Source: Paramecium octaurelia (lineage: Eukaryota; Ciliophora; Oligohymenophorea; Peniculida; Parameciidae). Taken from it: 64,000 nucleotides of DNA. Numbering within the stretch: position 1 is the first letter of the stretch; every line of letters begins with the position of its first letter. Location: contig CAJJDP010000042.1 in the NCBI GenBank assembly GCA_905182995.1, positions 488,417-552,416 of the forward strand. The letters run 5' to 3'. Below the pieces are notes generated by a model. It worked only from the letters and a program-made list of their open reading frames with translations. It made no database searches and was not told the origin of the DNA. Below are positions 51,402 to 62,000 of the stretch, piece by piece. The translations under genes and the position numbers were made by a program.

Positions 51402-52545
51402 ATGAGTTTTGATTAATTATTGTTATCCAGACCACTTTATAGTCCAAATCACAAACACCCTACGTTTACTGTCCATTCACATAATCCAACGCCTTTCAGT
51501 ATTACTACCTAAGTCTCTCCAATTGAGTCTCCAAGAATAGGAGATATTTCAACTATCCCTAAGACTTCCGAGAGAGGATAGTTGTATGAGAAATTAAAGG
51601 CCAATCTCAAAAATGATGATCCAACAAAGTCAAATTAAAACGGTATTAAAGGTTAAAAGGTTAGGGAAGCCTATAATTTGCTATCTGATTTCAATGATAA
51701 AAAATAGATAATTTAATCTCTAAAGTCATTAGCATCTGCAGAAGAACGGTAACTTAAAAAGACTTTAATTTAGAATATTGCTTATTGATAAAATTTTAGA
51801 GAGAAAAGAAGAGATGCAAATAGCAGCTCTCAAATTAAAGGCTAAAAGGTTGGAGCCAATTTTTAATGTTATCAGGAGGAAATTGAAACTGAAACAAAGA
51901 TTAAATTAATCTGCTGATAAAATGAAGAAACAATCAATTATTGGATTGAAATCCACAGATCAACCCAATGAAGTACTTAATCCAATGCATTCTTATGGAA
52001 ATCTAGATGAATAATAATAACAGGACGAAAATACTAGAAAAGAATTAGTAATTGAGAAAATATAAACTAAATATGCTGCATCAGTTGCTTTCTCTTGGTT
52101 AACAAATAGAGCTGAAAAACAAGGTATTAATAATAATTTTAATGAAATTTGAGAATCTTTAACCCATAATTTATCTCCAGAAACTGTTAAGAGAAATAAT
52201 AGAAGAAATACTACTTTAAAGTAAAGTCACAAAGGAATAACAGGTCTAAAATAGATGATTACTAAAAAAGTGAGTGAAAATTCTGATGAAATGATTAGAT
52301 TGGGACAACTAAAAATGTTAGAAAATCAGCAAAAATTTTATAAATCCAAAGATATAATAGCAAAATCTAAGGCTAAAGTAGACACAGGTAGAGTAAAGAG
52401 TGTATAAGTTAATAGATCTTTAAGAAAAAAATAGACCTTGGATTTCTTTACAAATGAAAGAAAAGAAAATTCAGAGCTAACTTAATAAATAGCAAATGAA
52501 AAAAGTAATCTCATGTTTAAGAGAAGGTTAATTGTTAAAGATTGA
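51402..52545 (+). CDS. Basic unknown protein
   Basis: About 360 aa. N-terminal region rich in Ser, Pro, Thr (SPNHKHPTFTVHSHNPTPFS, SPIESPRIGDISTIPKTSER), middle helical and basic (MQIAALKLKAKRLEPIFNVI then RRKLKLKQRLNQSADKMKK), and a Lys/Arg-rich tail ending FKRRLIVKD-TGA. The basic helix could be an IQ-like or microtubule-binding segment. At least two introns are required, one of them 30 nt and apparently ending GAG, or 57 nt ending CAG. No enzyme motif. It follows the ULK-EF-hand kinase by 37 bp on the same strand. Confidence 0.65.
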
Positions 52546-52896
52546 CTTTCATTATTTTATATTCTACTTACTTTAGATTGACTTTCTCTTTCTATACGGT
52601 TTTTTCAATTTCCTGAAATTCAAACTCTCTTATAGATAGTTTTGGTAGCAATTAGATTCTTTCGTTTTAAATCTTTTAAATTCTAAATACGTACAGTAAT
52701 CATTGATTTGGGAGTCAATTTTATATTTCTTTAAAAAGATGTTAATCTGCTATCAACAGTCAAGGCTATTATATTTTTGCAGAAATTCTACCTACAGACT
52801 TAGTATTAGTAAATTATTAAATGAGTAGTTTTTCTTTGAGCATCTTAATAAACCTCTAACAGGAAGAATTAGCATTCGTTTTTAGGATATGTTCAT
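52511..52896 (-). pseudogene. Possible small LYR-like protein or its remnant
   Basis: A minus-strand frame begins MNISQKRMLILPVRGLLRCS and continues FLQKYNSLDC, then TGA (52753-52755), then QQINIFLKKYKIDSQINDYC and a Lys-rich end. The two halves are in the same frame and together resemble a short helical mitochondrial LYR-type protein, but the LYR motif is not exact and no normal intron removes the TGA. Its end overlaps the 3' end of the plus-strand gene. Either a decayed gene or chance. Confidence 0.3.
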
Positions 52897-52977
52897 TTTA
52901 GTGCTAAATCAATTGATTTGATCTATTTGATAGAAAAATAATTAATATTTATCCAAAATAAAAATTTATATTTCATT

Positions 52978-55394
52978 TCATTAAGCTTCGGAATCTCCAT
53001 CGTTATCTTTAGAATCAATAACCCCTGATATTTATCTCTCTACTAACTATCTATAAATCCCATCAGGATTATTAAGCAGCTCTTAATGCGTTCCTTGCTC
53101 TGCCACAACGCCGTTTTATAATACAATAATCCTATTGCAATTAACAATCGTACTCAATCTGTGAGCGATTACTAAAACAGTTATGTTTTTGCTTCCCTTT
53201 TAGATTAATTCATCAATGGCAGATTAAACTTGAAATTCGCTTTCAGCATCTAGTGCAGAAGTTGCTTCATCAAAGATTAAAATTTTAGGTCTTTTTAATA
53301 AGGCTCTGGCAATTACAATTCTTTATTTCTATCCTCCACTTAAAGTATACCCATGTTCACCAACGAAAGTATCAAATCCATGGGGAAATTTGAATTTATC
53401 TGAAACAAATTACCAAACCCCTGCTGCCTTAGTGGCCCATTCAAAGTCATCCTTTGTATAATTTTCGGTTCCATATACGATATTAGTTTCAATAGTTCCT
53501 TCAAATAAAACAGGATCTTGGGAAACTAATCCAATTGACTTTCTTAATGCTTTGAGTTTGAATTATTTGATGTTCATGTCATCAAAATAAATTGAGCCTG
53601 ATTATGGGTCATAAAATCTTTCCAATAAATGCATGATCGTTGATTTGCCACTGCCACTAGGTCCCACAAATGCAACATATTCTCCTTTAGTAATTTTAAG
53701 CGAGATTCCTTTTAAGACTTAAACTTAAGAGTTTGGATACGAGAAGACAACCTTCTTAAATTAAATTTCTCCCGTTGGAGTTATATGATCTATTGCATCT
53801 GGTGCTTCCTTAACAAGAGACTCCCATTTAAGCATATCGAGTACTCCTTCAAATGCTCCAGTGGCACTTACTATTTTGGCAAAAGATTCGCTTATGTCTG
53901 AACTAGATGAAGACAATTGTAGAGAGTATAAGATTATGGTTGTCAAATCACTAAAGATAATTATATAATGTGATACCCAGCCGATAATTCTGCTGAACTA
54001 TTCATTGCCAGCTTACCGCCATACCATAAAACAATCAAGGATCCCAATTAAGTAAATAAAGCAGATGATGCTTAATAACATCCAGTATTTACTCCTCGTT
54101 TTTGAGCCAATTTAATATTTAAATCTAATTGTTTGTGAAATTTCTTAATTTCAAATTCTTCTGTACAAAAACTCTTTACTGTTACAACTCCCGAGACGAT
54201 CTCATCTGCCAAAGTGGTTAGTTTAGCTTGATATTCTTGACCTAATTTTTCAAACTTTTTTGCCATTTTTGTATGGATGGTTCCCAGAACAATAAAAATT
54301 GGCATAGGGGCTAAAATTGCTAAAGTCACTTTCCAAGACAATGCAAATAAGATTATGATATTGAAGATAGTCAAACAACAATTCCTTATTAGCAAAATAA
54401 TATTTCCACTGACAGCGGATTTAGCTGATTGCAAATCATTTGTCATTCTTGATATTATTTCACCATTTCTGTAAGTGTGAAAGAAAGTTAAATCAAAGGA
54501 TAAGAAGGACTTTAGTACATCTTCTCTCATATCATTATAAATCATTTCTTACCAAATTTGATTTATGAATGCTCTGACTAAAGATAAAATTGTATAAGCT
54601 ATCAAAACATATAAAAACTATTTTGATAGTGTTGAATGCAATTCTTCATCAATAACAACATTCTGAGAGCCCTTATTATTATTCTCAGGATTTGAGCCTG
54701 ATTGTTGGGCTTATTCCACATTTTTAGTGATTTCATCAATCAATCTTCCAAGTATCCATGGTAATAACATTTGCGCTACAGCAGATAATACTATCAATAC
54801 ATTCACTAGTATAGTTAATTTTAAATGTTATAAGGGATAGTGTAATAAGAATTTATAAGTATTCCAATTGAATGGCAATGCTTAATGTTTCACTTTTTTC
54901 TTTTTTAATTTGTTTTTCTTTGTTTTACTTTTCTTTTTCCCTGTTGGTATGCTCAATGGTGATAATTCAAACTATGGCGAACCATTCAATCCATCAATAT
55001 TCTCTTATGTAGGTACTTCATCTAAAATATCGCTATTCCTATTCTCTTAATTTTGGTACACTTGAATTTCTAAGCTCAAAGAAATAATCTTACACTTATT
55101 TTCTTCCTTATTAACAATTAGTGTTGGCGTTGGTAATCTTTCTTCTTCGTCCTCACTGCCTGATAAAAATACTTTCTTCCTTTATATCTTATTCATTTCA
55201 ATCTGATGACCATCCTCCTCTTTCATTGAAACATAATAATCATTCTAGTTTCCTTTGAACAATTTACTCATTTTGTTTGCTGCATTCTCTTCTTAAACTT
55301 TATCTAATAATTTATTTTACATTTTTAACATAAAAAAATTATTCAAGGATTCCATTCTGTTTTCGATCGACTTAATACTTATAGTAATATTCAT
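52978..55394 (-). CDS. ABCB-type half ABC transporter
   Basis: ATP-driven exporter with one membrane domain and one nucleotide-binding domain, about 780 aa, so it should act as a dimer. The N-terminal 190 residues are polar, ending in a Lys-rich stretch. The membrane domain starts about [20 protein letters not shown] and includes [20 protein letters not shown], a typical ABCB coupling region. The NBD has Walker [11 protein letters not shown], signature LSGGQKQRI, and Walker [14 protein letters not shown]. Closest by motifs to TAP/ABCB8-10-like half transporters; substrate unknown. Few short introns are needed. Convergent with the basic-protein gene. Confidence 0.9.
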
Positions 55395-55662
55395 TCTTCC
55401 TCAACAATCCAAAGCCATAACCTTATTATGAGGATTATTTTGAAATTATTCATTATTGCAAAACCAACATTAGATATACTTGAATTTTTAAGTAATTCAC
55501 TAATTTAAATCTACCACAATTACTTTGATATATTTTGACCTTAAGTTGGTAATATTATTATTGTATGTCGTATATGAACTTATTTATACTTATTTGGAAT
55601 GATATAAAATTAACTTATATTCAATCAAGTATTAATATTTTTAATATTAAATATTTGTTCAA

Positions 55663-55921
55663 ATGTCTGAAGAACAAGAAATCGATTGGGGAGTCGGAGC
55701 TTAAGCATTATACTACATGACAAGAGCAACCAAAGATTGCAGTAAAAGATGTGGAGCATTAAAAGTGAATAGAGATTTTAATGAGTCTGAAACAGAATGT
55801 TTAAGTATTCTAATCAAAATTAATAATATCTATAGAAAAATGTGCTGTGTACCATGCCGGAGCATCAAGTACTCATATGAGATTTTTAATCAACTATGCT
55901 GAGACAGTGCATCTGCAATGA
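55663..55921 (+). CDS. Small Tim chaperone (Tim8/9/10/13 family)
   Basis: Intermembrane-space chaperone for mitochondrial import. With a 31-nt intron removed (GTATTCTAAT...ATCTATAG), the protein is 75 aa and has twin CX3C motifs: DCSKRCGALKVNRDFNESET then ECLKKCAVYHAGASS, with 15 residues between the pairs, which is the family signature. Without splicing the second CX3C is lost, so the intron is strongly supported. It starts MSEEQEIDWGVGAQALYYMT and ends ETVHLQ-TGA. Which Tim it is cannot be settled from the sequence. Confidence 0.8.
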
Positions 55922-56777
55922 CAGTATTTTCATATAAATAATCATATAACAATAACATAATCATAAGATATTTATTTAATCATTCAGATCGCCCATAAAT
56001 TGTACACACTAGCTAAATTTAATCTTAAAATATCTTACTTCAAATCCCCTGTTTGCTACAATTTCCAATCGTGATAAATAAATTAATTCAATTTGCAATC
56101 TCAACAATGTAAGCGTGATTCTGATACTCTGAGTGCGTTGTCAATCCTAATAATCATTTAATTATTAGGTTTTTTGTACTTTGCTGTAATAAAGGTAATC
56201 TAACTCTTAGCTTGTTAACAAATATAAAGAGCCATGCGTTTACAAGTTTTCTCAATCATATAAATTTGTACAATTATAGATTGTATATTTTTAGAACATT
56301 TTAAAACTGAGGCAAATACTTTATAGCCTTCTATTTTACCTACGACAATGTATTAAGTAAACTGTAATCAGATTAAAATTACTAGCTTTGTTAACTGAAC
56401 ACAATTAATTCCATTTTGTAATAAAACTATCCAATTAGAAATCCTGATGATCTATATGATCAAAGAGATATCTTAATAAAGGGTGCTCTATTTATAAATT
56501 TAAGTCCTCAGTTAATATAAAAAAACATCTACTAACTATTAATTCTTGATGGTCTGATAATGCGATTTAATTTTAATTCCTCTTTTTTTATGCTAAACAT
56601 TTAAAATAATTCCTTGAATATTATACATACACGGTTTAATATATTTGATTGCTTCTCTACATATTACAATTTGATTTATAGGGAATCAATGTTTGTTTAT
56701 ATGGTATTATAGTGTATATAATTTTAATAAAATAAAATTATTAAAAATGAGTAGAATATTTTATTCTCAAATTATAT
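55922..56777. other. Intergenic, with a hairpin near 56146
   Basis: About 850 bp between the Tim gene and the 3' end of kelch 2. Many TGA in all frames. Apart from the hairpin at 56146-56169 nothing was recognised. Confidence 0.4.
56146..56169 (+). other. Perfect hairpin followed by a T-run
   Basis: CCTAATAAT, six-base loop CATTTA, ATTATTAGG: a perfect 9-bp stem, followed directly by six T. It looks like the 3' end of a small RNA gene, but no RNA family or upstream promoter element was recognised. An AT-rich genome can also produce such palindromes by chance. Confidence 0.45.
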
Positions 56778-58584
56778 TCAAAGGTATCCAATTTATTTCA
56801 TTACGATCTTAACAAAATGAATTAAGATATCGTATCTCATTTTTGGTGTTTTCAATTTAGGCAATGGCAAGTAGGTTGTAACTTGTTCATACATTTTTCT
56901 AGTTTTTCTGAATTTCTCCAATCTACAAATTTTTTTAGAATCTGCTTCCTAATCTCTGTTGATATTCAAAGGAGGCCTACTACTAAAGATTTCTTCACTT
57001 ATTGTAGCCAATGGCTTAACACCAATTTTCCCTCTTATTTTATAATTATCAGTTTCTATTTAATAAATATGAGGGGGTAAGTAAGTACTTTCACCTATTC
57101 CTCCGAAACATAGAATGTTGCTACCATAGATACAGCTTGAATGACTCCACCTTTTAGTTTACAATCCTTATCTTTAAGCGATAATCCAAGAGCTGTTTTT
57201 AAGATTGAATATAAAAATTTCATTTTGATATTCTGTTTTTTCTTGAGATCTGCCACCTATCAAAATTAAATAATCACCCACATTTTCCATAGTGTGATTA
57301 TATCTGCCCTCTGGAGCTTAGCCAGAATACTGTACCTTTTCCCAACCAATTGGATGAAGTCCATAAAATAACATCTTCATTAATGGAAATGAATTCAATT
57401 TGGCGGTTTATCCACCAAAAATATAAACAGTTTCAATATTTTTTTTACTATCATACGCTGTACATTGAGCATGCTACGCAATCCCTTCTTCAAATAACAA
57501 TTTTTAACCGGTCCATCTTTTAGAATCCAAGGAATAAAATAATGTATCGTTTAGTAATTTCTCTGCTGCGTCTAATCCACCAGTAATCACCATTAGTTTT
57601 CCAAAGAGGACTGATGCTTTGTGTTCTCTCCTAGGTTCTACTGATTCTAATGAAGTTGTCCATTAGTTATTGATTGTATTGAATAATCCAATAGTAGAAT
57701 AAACTTACCTTATTTTCATTTTATGATCATAATAACCAGATCCACCAAAGAAAACCAAAAATTACTTCCAGATAACCATCGAATGACTGGTAATAAATAG
57801 TTAAACATTTGAACAATAATTGCTCCACTCTTGCTTTTCTATTTAATATATATATAAATATATACTTAAATCGAACCACCAAACTTCATTTGTTATCCCT
57901 CCTCCACTCATTCCTCCAAATACATAAAGTCTATCTCTGATTACTCCTATTTGTGCAGATTCCCTTCTCCTTGGTACTGCGTATGAATATGATGTTAAAG
58001 TCTCTTCAAAAAATGAAACAGCTGGTTATTCTTCTTCTATTTTTTCTTCCGTGGCTTTTCTTTTTTATTAGAATACTCTTTAAATTGTTGGGAATGTTTG
58101 TTTTTCTGTTGATTTTGCTATTCCCAGTTATTTTTCTAATTATTTTAAGCTCTATGGTTCTTAATGTGGAACTTTACGTTACAGCGATTTAAATTTCTTT
58201 TCACTTAAACTAATATCTCTATAGGTTTCAGACATTTTATTTCTTTGTAACTAAAGAAAGCTTTGCTAAATAAACTTTTATTGGGATTTGTTTGCTATCA
58301 ATTCAACAAATTCTCCTGCTTAACTGTTACGTAGATAATGGAAATGAGATGAAATATCTTCTAAAGTACTGTTTTCTATGCTTGGAAGAGCTAACAACAT
58401 TCTATAGACCATAAATACTTAATTTCCCTGTGTGTTCGGATTCCATTTTCAATTTCCTTTTTTTCTCCTGAACTTATGATGTATTGTTTTGATGTCTAAT
58501 GGCAAGTTGCATAGATTCATCTTTTATACTCTTCAACAAATCTTTATACTTGTCTCTTTCTAAATTTAAATTAGCTGCACTCAT
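56778..58584 (-). CDS. Kelch-repeat protein (kelch 2)
   Basis: Beta-propeller protein of about 570 aa. The N-terminus is helical and charged (MSAANLNLERDKYKDLLKSI). After about 190 residues come kelch blades: RDRLYVFGGMSGGGITNEVW, the region around VFFGGSGYYDHKMKI, GKLMVITGGLDAAE, VYIFGG, and NILCFGGIGESTYLPPHIY. The C-terminus is basic (YLPLPKLKTPKMRYDI). Short introns restore frame between some blades. Like kelch 1, it sits just downstream of a cNBD channel gene on the same strand (139 bp). Probable scaffold; no BTB or F-box was seen. Confidence 0.83.
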
Positions 58585-58723
58585 TCAATGATTATAGACA
58601 AATTAAATAATGTTTTAAAAGGAAACCTAACTTATTTTCTTAAGGTAATTTCAAGAAAAAATGATATATAATAATTAATAAAAAAAGATTAACAAAGAAA
58701 AAGATATCATTATCTTTGAGTTT

Positions 58724-61196
58724 TCATTTATCGTCAGAAGATTCAGTGTCAAGATGATCTAAATCTTTTTAACTTTTCAATTTAAATTCATCAAATCTAA
58801 TAATTAATCCTTTTGTCCACATCTTATCAATCTGATCCAATCTCCTATTGATTTGATGATACTTCAATACAAATTTTTCCATTTCTTCAGTAGTATGATC
58901 TTCTATTACTAAATCTTTTATCCATTTGGGATAGAATCTATTAATCCTCTGCGGAGATGATGCTACTGTACTTTTTTGATAATTTTACACAATGCTCTTT
59001 AAAGTTGGATATACCTTCACTGACCTTTTATTGTGCATTAAAATAATTTATTTAATTTAAATATCGCTTAGTCGCCAATTAAATTTATTGTATTAATGAT
59101 GACAATCTATTCTTTTGCGAATAGAACTTCGATGAACCGATTAACTGTGAACTGATGAGGATTTCCTAAAGTAAATTTAGAACTTATCTGATAAGCAACG
59201 CAATGGAAATACTCTCTTAATTAAATTGTAATTGTCTAAGTCTTTCCAATCCTCTGGGGGTGTTCTGATTAATTATTGATTAAACTGAATAATTCGAAAC
59301 ACAACAGATTTAAACCTTACCAGCAATTGTTCGTATTAATGTCTCTTTTTATCAATCAATTGTTGAAGAACCAATTGATTATATTCATTAATATTTTTTA
59401 GCTCTTTGACTTCTATTCGCTTTTTCACTTCTTATCTAGTTTATTGTAATTAAATATGACTGAATTGGATTAAAACCGATCTTCGAACCTTTTTTCTTTA
59501 AGCTAACTAATATGGTTTATTTAGATTTACATCTCTCAACTCTAAGGCTATTTATCAACAACTTTCTTCTTCTATGAAATAGTTGCTTAACTTCAAAATA
59601 TAAGTTTGGACTCATCTTCATAGATTTCTCGAATATAGCATAATCCACTTTTAAAATCAAAGACTTTTATAGTGCTACAGCATATGTTGCTCTCAAGGTT
59701 TCCTCGATAGCCTCGTATTCTCCAAACATAGTTCCCTCTAAAATATTTAATAAAGTGAATTTCTTTTTAGTCATAATCCTTACGTCACCCTACAATAAAA
59801 AATATATCTCATTAGAATTCTAGCCTTCTCTATATATTAGATCATTTTCTTCAATAAACAAGAATTGAACGTCATTTAATAATTCAATCGTAAAATTAAT
59901 ATCCTACATAAAAAAAGGCACTGCCTCACAAATTTACAGCATCCCACTTAAAACCAGGTAATTCTATATTTAATATGGTAAATCGCTAACCATCTTTTTA
60001 TGATAACTAGACCAGAAAGCATTGTTGTTTAGGTTAGTTGTGATAAACCTTTGAAACTAGTTTTTTATCCTTTCTGGAAAGTCAGATATATAAGACAATT
60101 GCTCGAGCTAGAAATAATATTCGTCATCCTGATTCACCCCAGACCTTTACATCATATAAGCAAAATCTCCTATTGTAAAAGTGTAAAACCCTACTCCAAT
60201 AATTAACCACAAGATTTAATATTCATACTTAATAGACTGAGAGCAATCACCATATCCAATTGTTGTTATTGTTTGGGTTGATTGATAGAAGGCATCTAAA
60301 TATTCTATTCCTAATAAGTAATGATATCCACAAGCAAATATGTGAATCAACAGAAATGCTGTTACCATTACATCTATTAGGAATTTAATCCCTTCCTTCA
60401 ATTACATATCATTATATGGTAAAAATGAAGGTACTATTTTGTGCTAGTCTGCTTATCCCCTGTAGCTATGCTTTCTTTTAAATATAAAAAATTTTAATAT
60501 TCTAAACAGTCTAAAAAGCCTCAAATTATCCAATCCTATGAAAATCCAAGGAAAAATTGACATAGAATCAAAAATAAACCATGTTTTCAAATAATGCATT
60601 GTTATATCAACAATTTATATTTTTAAAGTAGATGTTTCATCTATGTAAGCTGTCAAAAACGTTAATAATATGTCAATGGAGAAAAGAGCATCTAAAATCA
60701 TCACAATCCAATATAAATCACTTTCTAAATCATGGAATGTTATGAATATTGGGTAAATTATACAAGAGCAAAATTGCAGTAAAGTCACGACTTTCATCCA
60801 ATAAACTATTAGACAATCATCAGGATAAAATGGTATCACTTTCGTACGTTTTTAAAAATAAAACTCTATTCTTTATTATAACCTCTCTTTTCGATATTAC
60901 TCCAAAGAATCAAAAAAACATTGTATGATGATCAGTTTTTTCACAATTCTAGTAAATACACTTCTAGTGTCTCTTGTTATAGTTGTTTTATCTTCGTAAG
61001 TATTAAAAGTCCTATCAATTACTTAAGTATAATACCCAAATATAGAGACAGTAGCTTAAGTTTTTAATTTTCTGTTCTAGGAACCATGAAACATGTATTA
61101 AGAGGAAGACCTGTTTCTTTGGGGTGGAATTTCAACAGAACAGGCTCCCTATGTAATTAGTTGTTCAGGATCTTCACGATCGCTTGTAAGCTACAT
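58724..61196 (-). CDS. EAG/CNG-type K+ channel with cNBD (channel 4)
   Basis: K+ channel subunit different from channels 1-3. The N-terminus MQLTSDREDPEQLITQGACS is polar. S1 KVVTLLQFCSCIIYPIFITF, S2/S3 YWIVMILDALFSIDILLTFL, S5 KEGIKFLIDVMVTAFLLIHI, then the pore DAFYQSTQTITTIGYGDCSQ (filter TIGYGD). The S4 region has regular basic residues (FRLFRLFRILKFFIFKRKHS order on the coding strand). After the pore come a C-linker and a cNBD with FLFIEENDLIYREGQNSNEI, YFLLQGDVRIM, and LLNILEGTMFGEYEAIEETL. Closer to plant/animal EAG-like channels than the other three. The tail is acidic (HLDTESSDDK). The start is chosen by an open frame joined to the domain. Confidence 0.88.
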
Positions 61197-62000
61197 TAAT
61201 TGTCTGAATTTTATTTATATCCAATTCTTAATTATAATCCAATTATTGCAAAAAATAAAAGTCAATAATGTTGATTCCAACCTTTATTGTAAACATATAG
61301 ATAATTTCAAATTACACCAATTTAAAAGAGAAGATAGAGGGAATAATTATACTTGTTCATGAACTCATAATCGACTATGAGTTTAATATAAAACTAAACA
61401 AATTTTGCTAAAGATATATCTATTAGTTATATAAAGGCTTTATTAAAATTATCCGAAAAACCAACGTTTAAGATTATCATCATATATTTTGTATTGGAAT
61501 TCTTGTCCTTTAACTTTTTAATATGCGATTAATTTATTAAAAAATAATCATTGTCAAATAGTCCTCTCCTTATTTATTAAATTCTTGATAATATTAGCTT
61601 TACATTTAAGTTACTTGGACTAAAGACATCTAAATTCAATCCAGTTATTCATAATTTTTTTTGATTTCCTCATTTATTTAAAGATTTAGTGATTATATAA
61701 AACCTTTATTTTTATCTTTCATCCAATTGACAGGTTTGATTAACATATATGAAATTCTCAACATTGAAAACAACGTATCAATATCTTCCAATCTTATAAG
61801 AACGTTAGAGAAGAAGTTTTTGTTAGAAAAATTACGAATGTAATGATTGATTAATATATATAAGTACCATTCCTAGCTCCAAATAGAAGAGATCTAAGAA
61901 TGTTATATGAACATCAGATATGATCGTTGAAATTATTAATCCTGTTATAAAGCATAAATTTTTGCTTCTAAGAATTTATTATTTTTATTATTGTATAACA
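61197..62000. other. Intergenic, AT-rich
   Basis: About 800 bp between divergent genes (channel 4 and IQCA1). Promoters are expected here. No gene, RNA or repeat was recognised. Confidence 0.45.
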
